A stretch of 64,000 nucleotides of DNA, from NCBI RefSeq assembly GCF_038148855.1, contig NZ_JBBVGR010000001.1, forward strand, positions 124,001 through 188,000, written 5' to 3'. Positions 15,697 to 24,056 of this stretch are shown piece by piece. Below the pieces are notes generated by a model. It had not been told where the DNA came from and ran no database searches. It saw only the letters and a list, made by a program, of their open reading frames with translations. Source of the stretch: Phycobacter sedimenti. GTDB lineage: Bacteria > Pseudomonadota > Alphaproteobacteria > Rhodobacterales > Rhodobacteraceae. A program made the position numbers and the translations under genes. Numbering within the stretch: position 1 is the first letter of the stretch; each line of letters starts with the position of its first letter.

Positions 15697-18600
15697 CTAT
15701 TCCGCCGCTTCTTTCAAAGGCGCACCGCCCTGCCGCAGGGCCGCAAGCAGCTCTTCGCGCCGCTTGGCCGCCGTCTGCTCGCTTTCCAGCTTCACCGGGC
15801 CAAAGCCCCGGATCTGCAGCGGGAGCTCGGCCAGCGCAACCAGCGGATCCATGATCTCGGGCGCCGCCTTGGGCAGCCACTCCTTCATGTCACGCTCGTA
15901 CTGCTTGATCAGCGCGCGCTCCATCTTGCGCTCATCCGTGTAGCCAAAGATGTCGAGCGGTGTACCGCGCAGGCCCTTGAACTTGGCCAGAAGGCGCAGC
16001 CCCCGCTCCATTCCCGGGCCAAAACGGCGTTTTTTCGGACGACCATTGGCGTCTTTCCCACCCAGGATTGGCGGCGCCAGGTTGTAAGAGATCTTAAGAT
16101 CCCCCTCGAACTGTTCCTCAGCCTTTTCCCGGCTGGTCAGCAGCAGCCGCGCGACCTCATATTCGTCCTTATAGGCCAACAGTTTGTGATAGCCCTTGGC
16201 GACCGCCTCTTTCAGGCGCGCATCCTTGATGCCGTCCAGCATCTTCGCATAGCGCCTGGCAAGTCCCTTGCCCTGATAGGCGATCAGATGATCACGGCGG
16301 AAGGCGATCTTCTCATCCAGTGTCTTGGGCAGTTCCACCACATTGGCGGGCTTGATCAGTTTGGCGACTTCATCGGGATGGAGCACAGCCCAGCGACCGA
16401 TTTCAAAGGCCCGAATGTTCTTTTCAACGGCAGCCCCGTTCAACTCGATCGCCTCGGTGATCGCCTCATGGCTCACCGGGATCAGCCCGCGCTGGAAGGC
16501 CCCGCCAAAGACCATCATGTTGGAGAAGATCGAATCCCCCATGGTGACACGCGCCAGTTCAGAGGCGTCGAACATATCGAGCCGCTCGCGCAGGCGCGCC
16601 TCAAGAGCGACCTCAAGGCGGTCGGTGGGCAGCTGGAAGTTTGTGTCGCGGGTGAAATCGCCGGTGATGATCTCGTGGCTGTTCACCACACCGCCGGTCT
16701 GCCCCGTGCGCATCAGGCCGATGGTCTTGGCCCCGGCGCTGACAACCAGATCGCCGCCGATCAGGGCATGCGCTTCGCCGGTGGCGACGCGAATGGCGCT
16801 GATATCATCCGGGCGCTCTGCAATACGGCAGTGGATATGAACCGCGCCGCCCTTTTGGGCGAGGCCGGCCATTTCCATCATGCCCGCGCCCTTGCCATCA
16901 ATCTGCGCCGCCTGCGCCAGAACGGCGCCAATGGTCACAACACCCGTACCGCCAACGCCGGTGATGACCACGTTGTGGGTGCCATCGATCTTGGGCAGCT
17001 CGGGTTGCGGCAGATCGGGCAGGTTCAGCTCGGCCGTGGCTTCCTTGCGGATCTTGGCGCCCTCGATCGTCAGGAAAGACGGGCAGAAGCCGTTCACGCA
17101 GGAAAAATCCTTGTTGCAGGAGGACTGATCAATCGCCCGCTTGCGCCCCAGTTCGGTCTCCTTCGGCACGATGGAGACGCAGTTCGACTGCACGCCGCAA
17201 TCGCCGCAGCCTTCGCACACGTCGGAATTGATGAAGACGCGCTGATCGGGATCGGGGAACAGGCCCCGCTTGCGCCGACGGCGTTTCTCGGCTGCGCAGG
17301 TCTGGATGTAGATGATGGCTGAGACGCCCTCCACATCCTCGAATTTCTTCTGCACATTCATCAGCTCAGACCGTTCATGCGTGGGAACACCTGCCGGGAA
17401 TTGCTTGAAATCGATCTCTTCTTTCTCGTCATAGACGATGGCAAGGTTTTCGACTCCCATCGCCTTCAACTCATGCGCGATCCGGTATGCGCTGAGGCCA
17501 CCCTCGTTGCCCTGACCGCCGGTCATGGCCACCGCATCGTTGTAGAGGATTTTGTAGGTGATGTTGGTCCCTTCGGCGAGCGCAGCGCGGATCGCCTGCA
17601 CGCCCGAGTGGTTGTAGGTGCCATCGCCCAGGTTCTGGAACACATGCTTGCGTTTCGAGAACGGCGCTTCGCCGATCCAGTTGGCGCCCTCTCCGCCCAT
17701 ATGGGTGAAGCCCAGCGTTTCGCGGTCCATCCACTGCACCATGAAGTGACAGCCGATGCCCGCATAGGCGCGGCTGCCCTCCGGCAGTTTGGTCGAGGAG
17801 TTGTGCGGGCAGCCCGAGCAGAAATACGGCAGGCGGGCTGCAATTTCCTCGGCATTGTCGGCGCGGCGCGCCTCATCGAGGCTGGCAAGCCCCGCGCGGA
17901 TCGCTTCGGTATCACGACCCTCCTCAATGAGGATCTCACCCAGTTTTTCGGCGATCATGATCGGATCGAGCGCATAGCGCGTCGGGAACAGCTCTGGGCC
18001 ATGCATGGAGCCTGCGCCGCCGCCCTTGTGCCAGCCATATACCCGGCGCCCCTGGCGATCATCAAAGATGGCTTCCTTGATCTGAACCTCAATGAGCTTG
18101 CGCTTTTCCTCGACCACGACGATGAGATCGAGCTCCTCGGCCCAATCGTGGAACCCTTTCATGTCAAGCGGCCAGACCTGCCCAACCTTGTAGGTGGTGA
18201 TGCCCAGACGTTCGGCCATCGCCTCATCAATGTTCAGCAGCGACAGAGCATGAACCAGGTCGAGCCAGTTCTTGCCTGCCGCAACAAAGCCGATCTTGGC
18301 GCCGGGCTTGCCCCAGATGCGCTTATCCATCTTGTTGGCATGGCTAAAGGCTTCGGCGGCAAAGCGTTTCTGGTCGATGATCCGGTCTTCCTGCTTGAAG
18401 CGGTCATCCACAAGGCGGATGTTCAACCCATCGGCAGGCATATCAAAATTCGGCAGGGTCAGCTGCACACGATCCGGGCTGGCATCCACGACAGACGTCA
18501 CCTCGATCGTGTCTTTCATGGTTTTGAGCCCCACCCAAAGCCCGGAATACCGGCTGAGCGCATAGCCATACAGGCCGTAGTCCAGAATCTCCTGTACACC

Positions 18601-19122
18601 GGCCGGGCTCACGATCGGGATGTAGGCATCCATCAGGGCCCATTCGGACTGGTGCAACACTGTGGAGCTTTCGCCAGTATGATCATCGCCCATGGCAACG
18701 AGCACGCCGCCATGTTTCGACGTGCCGGCCATATTGGCATGACGGAAGGCATCACCGGAACGGTCCACGCCCGGGCCCTTGCCGTACCACAGGCCAAAGA
18801 CGCCGTCGTATTTGCCCTCACCGCGGATTTCAGCCTGTTGCGCGCCCCAAAGCGCAGTGACCGCAAGATCCTCGTTCAGCCCGAACTGGAAGGTGACATC
18901 CGACTCTTTCAACTGCTTTTCGGCCCGGCTCATCTGCATGTCGACGGCACCCAGGGGCGATCCGCGATAGCCGGTCACCAGCCCGGCTGTGTTGAGGCCG
19001 GCAGCGACATCGCGCGCCTTCTGCATCAGCATCAGCCGCACCAGCGCCTGGGTGCCATTCAGCATGACGGGCGATTTGCTCAGATCATATTTGTCATTGA
19101 GTGAGATCTTCTGCGTGCTCAT
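15697..19122 (-). CDS. Indolepyruvate ferredoxin oxidoreductase, fused alpha and beta parts
   Basis: 1141 residues. Oxidises aryl pyruvates from Trp, Phe and Tyr to aryl-acetyl-CoA, reducing ferredoxin. The N-terminal half is the pyruvate-binding and TPP region (FCSGCPHNSSTKLPEG, GEGANWIG); then a cysteine cluster CEGCGDCGVQSNC at about residues 640-652 and a second set in SSCNKDFSCVNGFC for Fe-S centres; then the gamma/beta-type domain starting ITGVGGTGVVT, and a C-terminal helical extension. This single-chain form is typical of alpha- and betaproteobacteria. The start at 19122 is fixed by GGGAGG six bases upstream. A LysR gene diverges from it across a gap containing a perfect dyad. Confidence 0.95.
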   Translation of the reverse strand: MSTQKISLNDKYDLSKSPVMLNGTQALVRLMLMQKARDVAAGLNTAGLVTGYRGSPLGAVDMQMSRAEKQLKESDVTFQFGLNEDLAVTALWGAQQAEIRGEGKYDGVFGLWYGKGPGVDRSGDAFRHANMAGTSKHGGVLVAMGDDHTGESSTVLHQSEWALMDAYIPIVSPAGVQEILDYGLYGYALSRYSGLWVGLKTMKDTIEVTSVVDASPDRVQLTLPNFDMPADGLNIRLVDDRFKQEDRIIDQKRFAAEAFSHANKMDKRIWGKPGAKIGFVAAGKNWLDLVHALSLLNIDEAMAERLGITTYKVGQVWPLDMKGFHDWAEELDLIVVVEEKRKLIEVQIKEAIFDDRQGRRVYGWHKGGGAGSMHGPELFPTRYALDPIMIAEKLGEILIEEGRDTEAIRAGLASLDEARRADNAEEIAARLPYFCSGCPHNSSTKLPEGSRAYAGIGCHFMVQWMDRETLGFTHMGGEGANWIGEAPFSKRKHVFQNLGDGTYNHSGVQAIRAALAEGTNITYKILYNDAVAMTGGQGNEGGLSAYRIAHELKAMGVENLAIVYDEKEEIDFKQFPAGVPTHERSELMNVQKKFEDVEGVSAIIYIQTCAAEKRRRRKRGLFPDPDQRVFINSDVCEGCGDCGVQSNCVSIVPKETELGRKRAIDQSSCNKDFSCVNGFCPSFLTIEGAKIRKEATAELNLPDLPQPELPKIDGTHNVVITGVGGTGVVTIGAVLAQAAQIDGKGAGMMEMAGLAQKGGAVHIHCRIAERPDDISAIRVATGEAHALIGGDLVVSAGAKTIGLMRTGQTGGVVNSHEIITGDFTRDTNFQLPTDRLEVALEARLRERLDMFDASELARVTMGDSIFSNMMVFGGAFQRGLIPVSHEAITEAIELNGAAVEKNIRAFEIGRWAVLHPDEVAKLIKPANVVELPKTLDEKIAFRRDHLIAYQGKGLARRYAKMLDGIKDARLKEAVAKGYHKLLAYKDEYEVARLLLTSREKAEEQFEGDLKISYNLAPPILGGKDANGRPKKRRFGPGMERGLRLLAKFKGLRGTPLDIFGYTDERKMERALIKQYERDMKEWLPKAAPEIMDPLVALAELPLQIRGFGPVKLESEQTAAKRREELLAALRQGGAPLKEAAE

Positions 19123-19169
19123 CCGGTCCTCCCAACCAAAACTGGCTTGCAATCTTTTTGATCGATATT

Positions 19170-19188
19170 AGGTCACAAATGCTGACCT
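19170..19188. promoter_or_regulatory. Candidate LysR operator
   Basis: AGGTCA-CAAATGC-TGACCT is a perfect 6-7-6 dyad in the 177-bp gap between the divergent oxidoreductase gene and lysR. Size and placement fit a LysR-type site controlling both genes. No experimental support in hand. Confidence 0.55.
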
Positions 19189-19299
19189 GTATCGGGTCTT
19201 TTGTCAATATCCTTTCCGCGGGGCCTCGCCAGCGATCGGAAATTGATCCAAGTGTAGGGTTTCATGTAGTCTAAAATGGGCAGAGCGAAAGTAACGGAC

Positions 19300-20205
19300 A
19301 TGGATTGGGACAAGCTTAGAATTTTTCACGCCGTTGCGGACGTTGGCAGCCTGACCCATGCGGGTGACAAGCTGAACCTGTCGCAATCTGCCGTCAGCCG
19401 CCAGATCCGCGCGCTGGAAGAGAGCCTGAACGTCACGCTCTTTCACCGCCACGCGCGGGGCCTGATCCTGACGGAACAGGGCGAACTTCTGTTCGATGCC
19501 ACCAAATCCATGTCGAAACGGCTGGAGGCGGCCTCGGCCCGGATCCGCGACAGCGAGGAAGAGGTGTTCGGCGAGTTGCGCGTGACCACCACCTTCGGGT
19601 TCGGCACGCTCTGGCTTGCCCCGCGCCTCACCAAGCTTTTCGAGCAGTACCCAAACCTCAAGATCGACCTGATGCTGGAAGAGCGGGTGCTGGACCTGCC
19701 CATGCGAGAGGCCGATGTGGCCATCCGCATGAAAGAGCCAAGCCAGGCCGACCTCGTGCGCAAGCGTCTGATGACCGTGCAGATGCGCCTTTATGCATCG
19801 CGCGCATATCTCGACAAGGCCGGCACGCCGCAAACCATAGAGGATATCAAGGATCACCGTCTGATCTGCCAGAATCAGAATTCCGCTCAGGTCGGCTCTG
19901 CCGCCGTGCTTGTACAGAAACTGATTACCCACAGCCCCGCATCCATGCTGTCGGTGAACAACTACTTTGGCGTGTTGCAGGGCGTGTTGCACGACCTCGG
20001 AATCGGGATTCTGCCTGACTACGTGACTGAGGACTTCCCCGATTTGGTGCAGGTTCTGCCTCATGAGGACACCAGCGGCGTACCCGTTTACCTGGCCTAT
20101 CCGGAAGAATTGCGCCATTCCCAACGCGTTTCCGCCTTCCGTGATTTTGTTCAGAACGAGATCATGGCGCACCGCAAACACATGAAAGAGTTGGGGAAAC
20201 TCTAA
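19300..20205 (+). CDS. LysR-family transcriptional regulator
   Basis: 301 residues from MDWDKLRIFH, the usual N-terminus for this type; an ATG 24 bases earlier is also in frame. The winged helix-turn-helix spans about 3-62 (AGDKLNLSQSAVSRQIRALE), followed by the periplasmic-binding-like effector domain (LRVTTTFGFGTLWLAPRL...). Divergent from the indolepyruvate oxidoreductase gene, so aryl-pyruvate or aromatic amino acid control is the simplest guess. Effector not known. Confidence 0.92.
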   Translation: MDWDKLRIFHAVADVGSLTHAGDKLNLSQSAVSRQIRALEESLNVTLFHRHARGLILTEQGELLFDATKSMSKRLEAASARIRDSEEEVFGELRVTTTFGFGTLWLAPRLTKLFEQYPNLKIDLMLEERVLDLPMREADVAIRMKEPSQADLVRKRLMTVQMRLYASRAYLDKAGTPQTIEDIKDHRLICQNQNSAQVGSAAVLVQKLITHSPASMLSVNNYFGVLQGVLHDLGIGILPDYVTEDFPDLVQVLPHEDTSGVPVYLAYPEELRHSQRVSAFRDFVQNEIMAHRKHMKELGKL

Positions 20206-20278
20206 ACCCCCAGCCCCATGACGCAGAGCTATGCAAAAAACGCATATCAGAAATGACGCAATTTGGGACGAAAAATTC

Positions 20279-20307
20279 TTGAAGCGGAGGGGGGCTATCC
20301 CTAAATC
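20279..20307 (+). promoter_or_regulatory. Promoter of the sRNA candidate
   Basis: TTGAAG (20279-20284), exactly 17 bp, TAAATC (20302-20307). The predicted start near 20314 coincides with the first base of the 5' hairpin. The fabI upstream region has a very similar arrangement (TTGAAG-N17-TAAACG). Confidence 0.6.
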
Positions 20308-20313
20308 ACCCTC

Positions 20314-20388
20314 ATGAAGACGGCGCCTCGGCGCTCTTCATACCTCCCTGTTGGACTACGGCCGAGCTTAGTGCTCGGCCTTTTTTTT
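20314..20388 (+). ncRNA. Candidate 75-nt trans-acting small RNA
   Basis: A free-standing unit: promoter just upstream, a 5' hairpin (ATGAAGA 20314-20320 with TCTTCAT 20335-20341, plus an inner GC stem), an unpaired linker ACCTCCCTGTTGGACTAC (20342-20359), and a perfect 8-bp terminator stem GGCCGAGC/GCTCGGCC with loop TTAGT and eight T. The linker's CCTCCC is complementary to Shine-Dalgarno sequences, the feature used by many alphaproteobacterial sRNAs. It lies 109 bases after lysR and 338 before purL, so it is not a leader of either by position. I do not recognise the family. Confidence 0.65.
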
Positions 20389-20726
20389 GTTCCCGACAGC
20401 CCCGGGCGATGCCATTTGCGGCACGTCTCGTAAGAAACAGTCCACATGACCCGCGTGGCGACAACAGACAGGGGAAGAATTTTCCTGTTTCGCCAGCTCC
20501 TGCCAGATTTCCGGCCAGAAATGCCAGCCGCCAGATGTCAGTTGCACAAAATCGAGGCTCTTGTGGAACGGCTGCGCCCTCCACAGCCAGCCGGCAAAAA
20601 GAATCACCAAGCCCGGTTCATTGGCATAGATCGCCAAAACCACTGTCCTTTTCTTCCCTTTACGCTTTGCCCTTCCTTCGCGCGCGTCCATGGCCTAAAA
20701 GGCGCGCAACCGCAGCCACTGGGGAT
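20389..20726. other. Intergenic region before purL
   Basis: No supported gene. The minus strand holds a 107-codon open frame (20368-20691) with some protein-like stretches, but it ends inside the sRNA terminator, has no clear ribosome site and matches no family I know. The purL promoter should lie here; I could not choose one with confidence. Confidence 0.4.
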
Positions 20727-22901
20727 ATGACACGGATGCAGGAACCAGCCATCACGCCGGAACTGATTGAGAGCCACGGACTGAAACCCGAGGAATACGA
20801 TCTGATCCTCGAGATCATTGGCCGCGAGCCGACCTTCACGGAACTCGGCATCTTCTCTGCCATGTGGAACGAGCATTGCTCCTACAAATCCTCCAAGAAA
20901 TGGCTGCGCACCTTGCCCACCAGCGGCCCGCAGGTGATCTGTGGCCCCGGCGAAAACGCGGGCATCGTCGATATCGGGGATGGCGATGCGGTGGTCTTCA
21001 AGATGGAAAGCCACAATCACCCCTCTTACATCGAACCCTATCAGGGTGCTGCGACGGGCGTCGGCGGCATCCTGCGCGATGTCTTCACCATGGGCGCACG
21101 TCCCATCGCCTCGATGAACTCTCTTTCTTTCGGTGAGCCCTCCCATCCCAAGACACGCCGTTTGGTGAACGGAGTGGTTGAAGGGATCGGTGGCTACGGC
21201 AACTGTTTTGGCGTGCCCTGCGCGGGTGGCGAAGTGCGTTTTCACCCCGCCTACAACGGCAACTGCCTGGTGAATGCCTTTGCTGCCGGCCTCGTGAAGA
21301 CCGACAGCATCTTCTATTCCGCCGCCTCGGGTGTTGGCATGCCGGTGGTCTACCTTGGTGCCAAGACCGGCCGGGATGGCGTTGGCGGGGCCACCATGGC
21401 CTCTGCCGAGTTCGATGATACCATCGAGGAAAAGCGCCCCACAGTTCAGGTTGGCGATCCCTTCACCGAAAAGCGCCTGATGGAAGCCACGCTCGAGCTG
21501 ATGCAGACCGGCGCGGTTATCTCGATCCAGGATATGGGTGCAGCGGGCCTCACCTGCTCGGCCGTGGAAATGGGCGACAAGGGTGAGCTGGGCATCAAGC
21601 TGAACCTGGAATGCGTTCCGCAGCGCGAAGTGGGCATGACTGCCTATGAGATGATGCTGTCGGAATCCCAGGAACGGATGCTGATGGTGCTGAAGCCCGA
21701 GAAGGAAGCCGAGGCCAAGGCCGTCTTCGAGAAATGGGATCTGGACTTTGCCATCGTCGGCGAAACCATCGCCGAAGATCGCTTCCTCATCATGCACAAC
21801 AACGAGGTGAAAGCCGATCTGCCGCTCTCGAAACTGTCCTCCTCGGCGCCAGAGTACGACCGTCCCTGGGTGCCGACCCCGGCAGCTGAGCCGCTGAAAG
21901 ATGAGGATGTACCGACCATCGATCCTATCGACGGCCTGAAGGCGCTGATCTCCTCGCCCAACTATGCGGGCAAGCAGTGGGTCTACGAGCAGTACGACAC
22001 CACCGTGATGGGCGATACCGCCCGTCGTCCGGGTGCGGGTTCGGGCATCGTCCGCGTGCACGGCACCGGCAAGCAGCTGGCCTTCACCTCGGACGTAACC
22101 CCGCGCTATGTGAAGGCAAACCCCTTTGAGGGTGGCAAACAGGCCGTGGCCGAAGCCTATCGCAACCTTTGTGCCGTTGGCGCCTTGCCGCTGGCGACCA
22201 CCGACAACCTCAACTTCGGCAACCCCGAAAAACCCGAGATCATGGGCCAGTTCGTCGGCGCCATCAAGGGCATCGGCGAGGCGGTTGCAGCTCTCGACAT
22301 GCCGATCGTCTCGGGCAACGTCTCGCTCTACAACGAAACCGATGGTCAGGGCATCCTGCCCACCCCCACCATCGGTGCTGTCGGCCTGATCGCGGATGGT
22401 GAAGAGGCCATTACCGGTGAGGCGCGCGAAGGCCATATCGCCCTTTTGGTCGGAGAAACCGCTGGCCACCTGGGTCAATCAGCCCTGCTCGCCGAAGTGT
22501 TCAACCGTGAAGATGGCGATGCACCGGCAGTGGATCTGGCGGCTGAAAAGCGCAACGGCGAATTTATCCGCACCAATCGGGACCTGATCAAAGCCTGCAC
22601 CGACATTGGCGACGGCGGCCTCGCGCTCGCGGCCTTTGAACTGGCCGAAGAGGCCGGTGTTGGCGTTCAGATCGATGTCGGCGACACCCCGACCCTCTTT
22701 GGTGAGGATCAGGCGCGCTATCTGGTGGCCTGCAACTTTGACCAGGCCGAGGGTCTGATGCTGGCCGCCGGTCAGGCAGGCGTCACCGTCACCACCGTTG
22801 GCCGCTTCACCGGCGAAACAGTGAAGCTGGGCGGCAGCGAAGCGCCATTAGAAGAGCTCTCGCAGATCTTCCGCAACAGCTTTGCCGAGGCTGTCGCCTG
22901 A
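20727..22901 (+). CDS. purL: Phosphoribosylformylglycinamidine synthase subunit PurL (small type)
   Basis: 724 residues, the short PurL that works with separate PurS and PurQ. ATP-dependent amidation of FGAR to FGAM in purine synthesis. Landmarks are MWNEHCSYKSSK near 50, the ATP/Mg segment KMESHNHPSYIEPYQGAATG, GDGGLALAAFELAE in the second AIR-synthase half, and a conserved central NFGNPE. The start ATG follows CACTGGGGAT; another Met three codons later is possible. The frame stays open far upstream, but nothing conserved is encoded there. No PurS or PurQ gene is in the window. Confidence 0.97.
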   Translation: MTRMQEPAITPELIESHGLKPEEYDLILEIIGREPTFTELGIFSAMWNEHCSYKSSKKWLRTLPTSGPQVICGPGENAGIVDIGDGDAVVFKMESHNHPSYIEPYQGAATGVGGILRDVFTMGARPIASMNSLSFGEPSHPKTRRLVNGVVEGIGGYGNCFGVPCAGGEVRFHPAYNGNCLVNAFAAGLVKTDSIFYSAASGVGMPVVYLGAKTGRDGVGGATMASAEFDDTIEEKRPTVQVGDPFTEKRLMEATLELMQTGAVISIQDMGAAGLTCSAVEMGDKGELGIKLNLECVPQREVGMTAYEMMLSESQERMLMVLKPEKEAEAKAVFEKWDLDFAIVGETIAEDRFLIMHNNEVKADLPLSKLSSSAPEYDRPWVPTPAAEPLKDEDVPTIDPIDGLKALISSPNYAGKQWVYEQYDTTVMGDTARRPGAGSGIVRVHGTGKQLAFTSDVTPRYVKANPFEGGKQAVAEAYRNLCAVGALPLATTDNLNFGNPEKPEIMGQFVGAIKGIGEAVAALDMPIVSGNVSLYNETDGQGILPTPTIGAVGLIADGEEAITGEAREGHIALLVGETAGHLGQSALLAEVFNREDGDAPAVDLAAEKRNGEFIRTNRDLIKACTDIGDGGLALAAFELAEEAGVGVQIDVGDTPTLFGEDQARYLVACNFDQAEGLMLAAGQAGVTVTTVGRFTGETVKLGGSEAPLEELSQIFRNSFAEAVA

Positions 22902-22976
22902 TCAAAAGCAACAGGGGCGCTCTCCCGCGCCCGCAGGTGCCCTTTTGCCCATGGCAAGGACCCCTTGGCGGCCTTG

Positions 22977-23040
22977 GGCCCGGCAGCGCGCTTTTGCGCG
23001 CTGCCGGGCCCAACTCGCAAGGTCAGATTTCCAATCTGAA
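22977..23040. repeat. Long GC palindrome and second dyad after purL
   Basis: GGGCCCGGCAGCGCGC (22977-22992) and its perfect complement (22997-23012) make a 16-bp hairpin with a TTTT loop, but no T-run follows. Twelve bases later TCAGATT-TCC-AATCTGA (23024-23040) is another perfect dyad, followed by a run of eight G. The pair may slow exonucleases or act as a non-classical terminator for purL; it could also be a dispersed palindromic repeat. Confidence 0.6.
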
Positions 23041-23128
23041 CGTGCGGGGGGGGGAGCATCTCCTCGCTTGAACTGCCGTTGAGACAGCCCTACATTTTCA
23101 TCGAACAGAACCACGAGGATCACACGCA

Positions 23129-23365
23129 ATGCCCATGCAGGCCCATGAAATCGAAGAGCTTCTGCGCGCCTCCTTCCCGGACGCACAAATCCAGGTCGGC
23201 GGCAACGACGGCGTGCACATGTCCGCCATGGTCATCGACGAGAGCTTTCGCGGCAAGAACCGCGTGCAACAGCAACGTGCCGTCTATGCGGCGCTGAAGG
23301 GCAAGATGGACGGCTCGAACGGTGAACTGCATGCTCTGGCCTTGACGACGAAGGCGCCCGAGTAG
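23129..23365 (+). CDS. BolA-family protein
   Basis: 78 residues, a short BolA/IbaG-type protein. The fold signature is HEIEELLRASFPDAQIQV at the N-terminus and VQQQRAVYAALKGKM in the C-terminal helix. BolA proteins pair with monothiol glutaredoxins to carry or sense [2Fe-2S] clusters, and grxD lies 690 bases downstream on the same strand, which strengthens the call. Two tiny membrane protein genes separate them. Start at 23129 has GAGG about ten bases upstream; the Met two codons later is an alternative. Confidence 0.93.
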   Translation: MPMQAHEIEELLRASFPDAQIQVGGNDGVHMSAMVIDESFRGKNRVQQQRAVYAALKGKMDGSNGELHALALTTKAPE

Positions 23366-23370
23366 CAGAG

Positions 23371-23601
23371 ATGTCTGTGTACATGTCCCTTCTCCTGATC
23401 GGCGTGATAGTATTGATCGCAGTGACTTCGATCATCGGTCAACGTCGCGCGCCCTTGGAGGAAGACGACACAGACCCCGACTTTCACACCCTGAGATCTG
23501 ACTACCAGTCCGGCATGGGCGGAGGCTCCGTGCGTACCTGGAAAGTCCCCAAGGATCCTGAGGAATACGCAAGGCTCTTTGTTCCGAAGCGCAAAACCTA
23601 A
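23371..23601 (+). CDS. Small single-pass membrane protein, unknown function
   Basis: 76 residues. One hydrophobic helix at about 5-22 (MSLLLIGVIVLIAVTSII), then an acidic stretch EEDDTDPDF and a basic C-terminus. Begins 5 bases after bolA, so almost certainly cotranscribed with it. No family recognised. Met5 could be the true start. Position between bolA and grxD hints at a link to iron or redox handling, but nothing in the sequence (no Cys, no His cluster) supports a direct role. Confidence 0.65.
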   Translation: MSVYMSLLLIGVIVLIAVTSIIGQRRAPLEEDDTDPDFHTLRSDYQSGMGGGSVRTWKVPKDPEEYARLFVPKRKT

Positions 23602-23638
23602 CGCCGTCAACTTTACCGGTACAAAGTCGCAGGACGGA

Positions 23639-23668
23639 TTGGCAGTCAATCAGACTTTTCCCTATATC
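23639..23668 (+). promoter_or_regulatory. Candidate promoter ahead of the short coupled ORF
   Basis: TTGGCA (23639-23644), 18 bp, TATATC (23663-23668). Transcription would start near 23675, 38 bases before the ATG of the 19-codon ORF. Confidence 0.4.
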
Positions 23669-23712
23669 ACGGACAGCGGAACACTGGCTCGAACGCCAAA
23701 AGGAATTGCAAG

Positions 23713-23772
23713 ATGGACGCATCACAGATTGAATTTCGTGCACTTGCCCTGCTCACCGGGGCGCCGAGATGA
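23713..23772 (+). CDS. 19-residue upstream ORF, translationally coupled
   Basis: ATG at 23713 with AAAAGGAATTGCAAG in front, a good ribosome site, encodes 19 residues (MDASQIEFRALALLTGAPR) and stops at a TGA that overlaps the ATG of the next small membrane protein (ATGA at 23769-23772). The downstream ATG has no comparable ribosome site of its own, so ribosomes reading this ORF may be how it is translated. Function of the peptide is unknown; it may simply be a coupling leader. Confidence 0.5.
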   Translation: MDASQIEFRALALLTGAPR

Positions 23773-24017
23773 CGCCCCAGCTCTGGATGTTGCTGGGCGG
23801 CGTGGCGCTGCTCACCTTGGTTATCTTCGTCCAAAGTGTTGCAAAACGCGGCAAACGGCGCCCCCTGTCCCATACGCAACCAGAATCAGACAAACGCACC
23901 CAAGCTCCTGAACTGGGAATGGAGGCAACTGACCTGGATCTCGTGGAGCGCGTAAAGCGAGAAAACAAACGGCTGGAAGCGGTCAATTCCGAAACCAATC
24001 GGCGCTTCCGGCATTGA
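23769..24017 (+). CDS. Small membrane-anchored protein, unknown function
   Basis: 82 residues. One N-terminal helix (WMLLGGVALLTLVIFVQSV, ~6-24), a basic Pro/Ser linker and a charged helix near the C-terminus (LVERVKRENKRLEAVNSE) that could form a short coiled coil. Its start overlaps the stop of a 19-codon ORF. grxD follows 39 bases later. No family recognised. Confidence 0.6.
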   Translation: MTPQLWMLLGGVALLTLVIFVQSVAKRGKRRPLSHTQPESDKRTQAPELGMEATDLDLVERVKRENKRLEAVNSETNRRFRH

Positions 24018-24056
24018 AACGAAACTAGATACGCCAGACATTCGAGGAAAACCCAA

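Noticed and set aside
17377..19104. 575-codon open frame opposite the indolepyruvate oxidoreductase gene
   Set aside because: Antisense shadow of a well-supported gene.
20368..20691. 107-codon minus-strand ORF between the sRNA and purL
   Set aside because: Ends inside the sRNA terminator (final codons are the reverse of its T-run and stem), no ribosome site, no family. Kept only as a note in the gap description.
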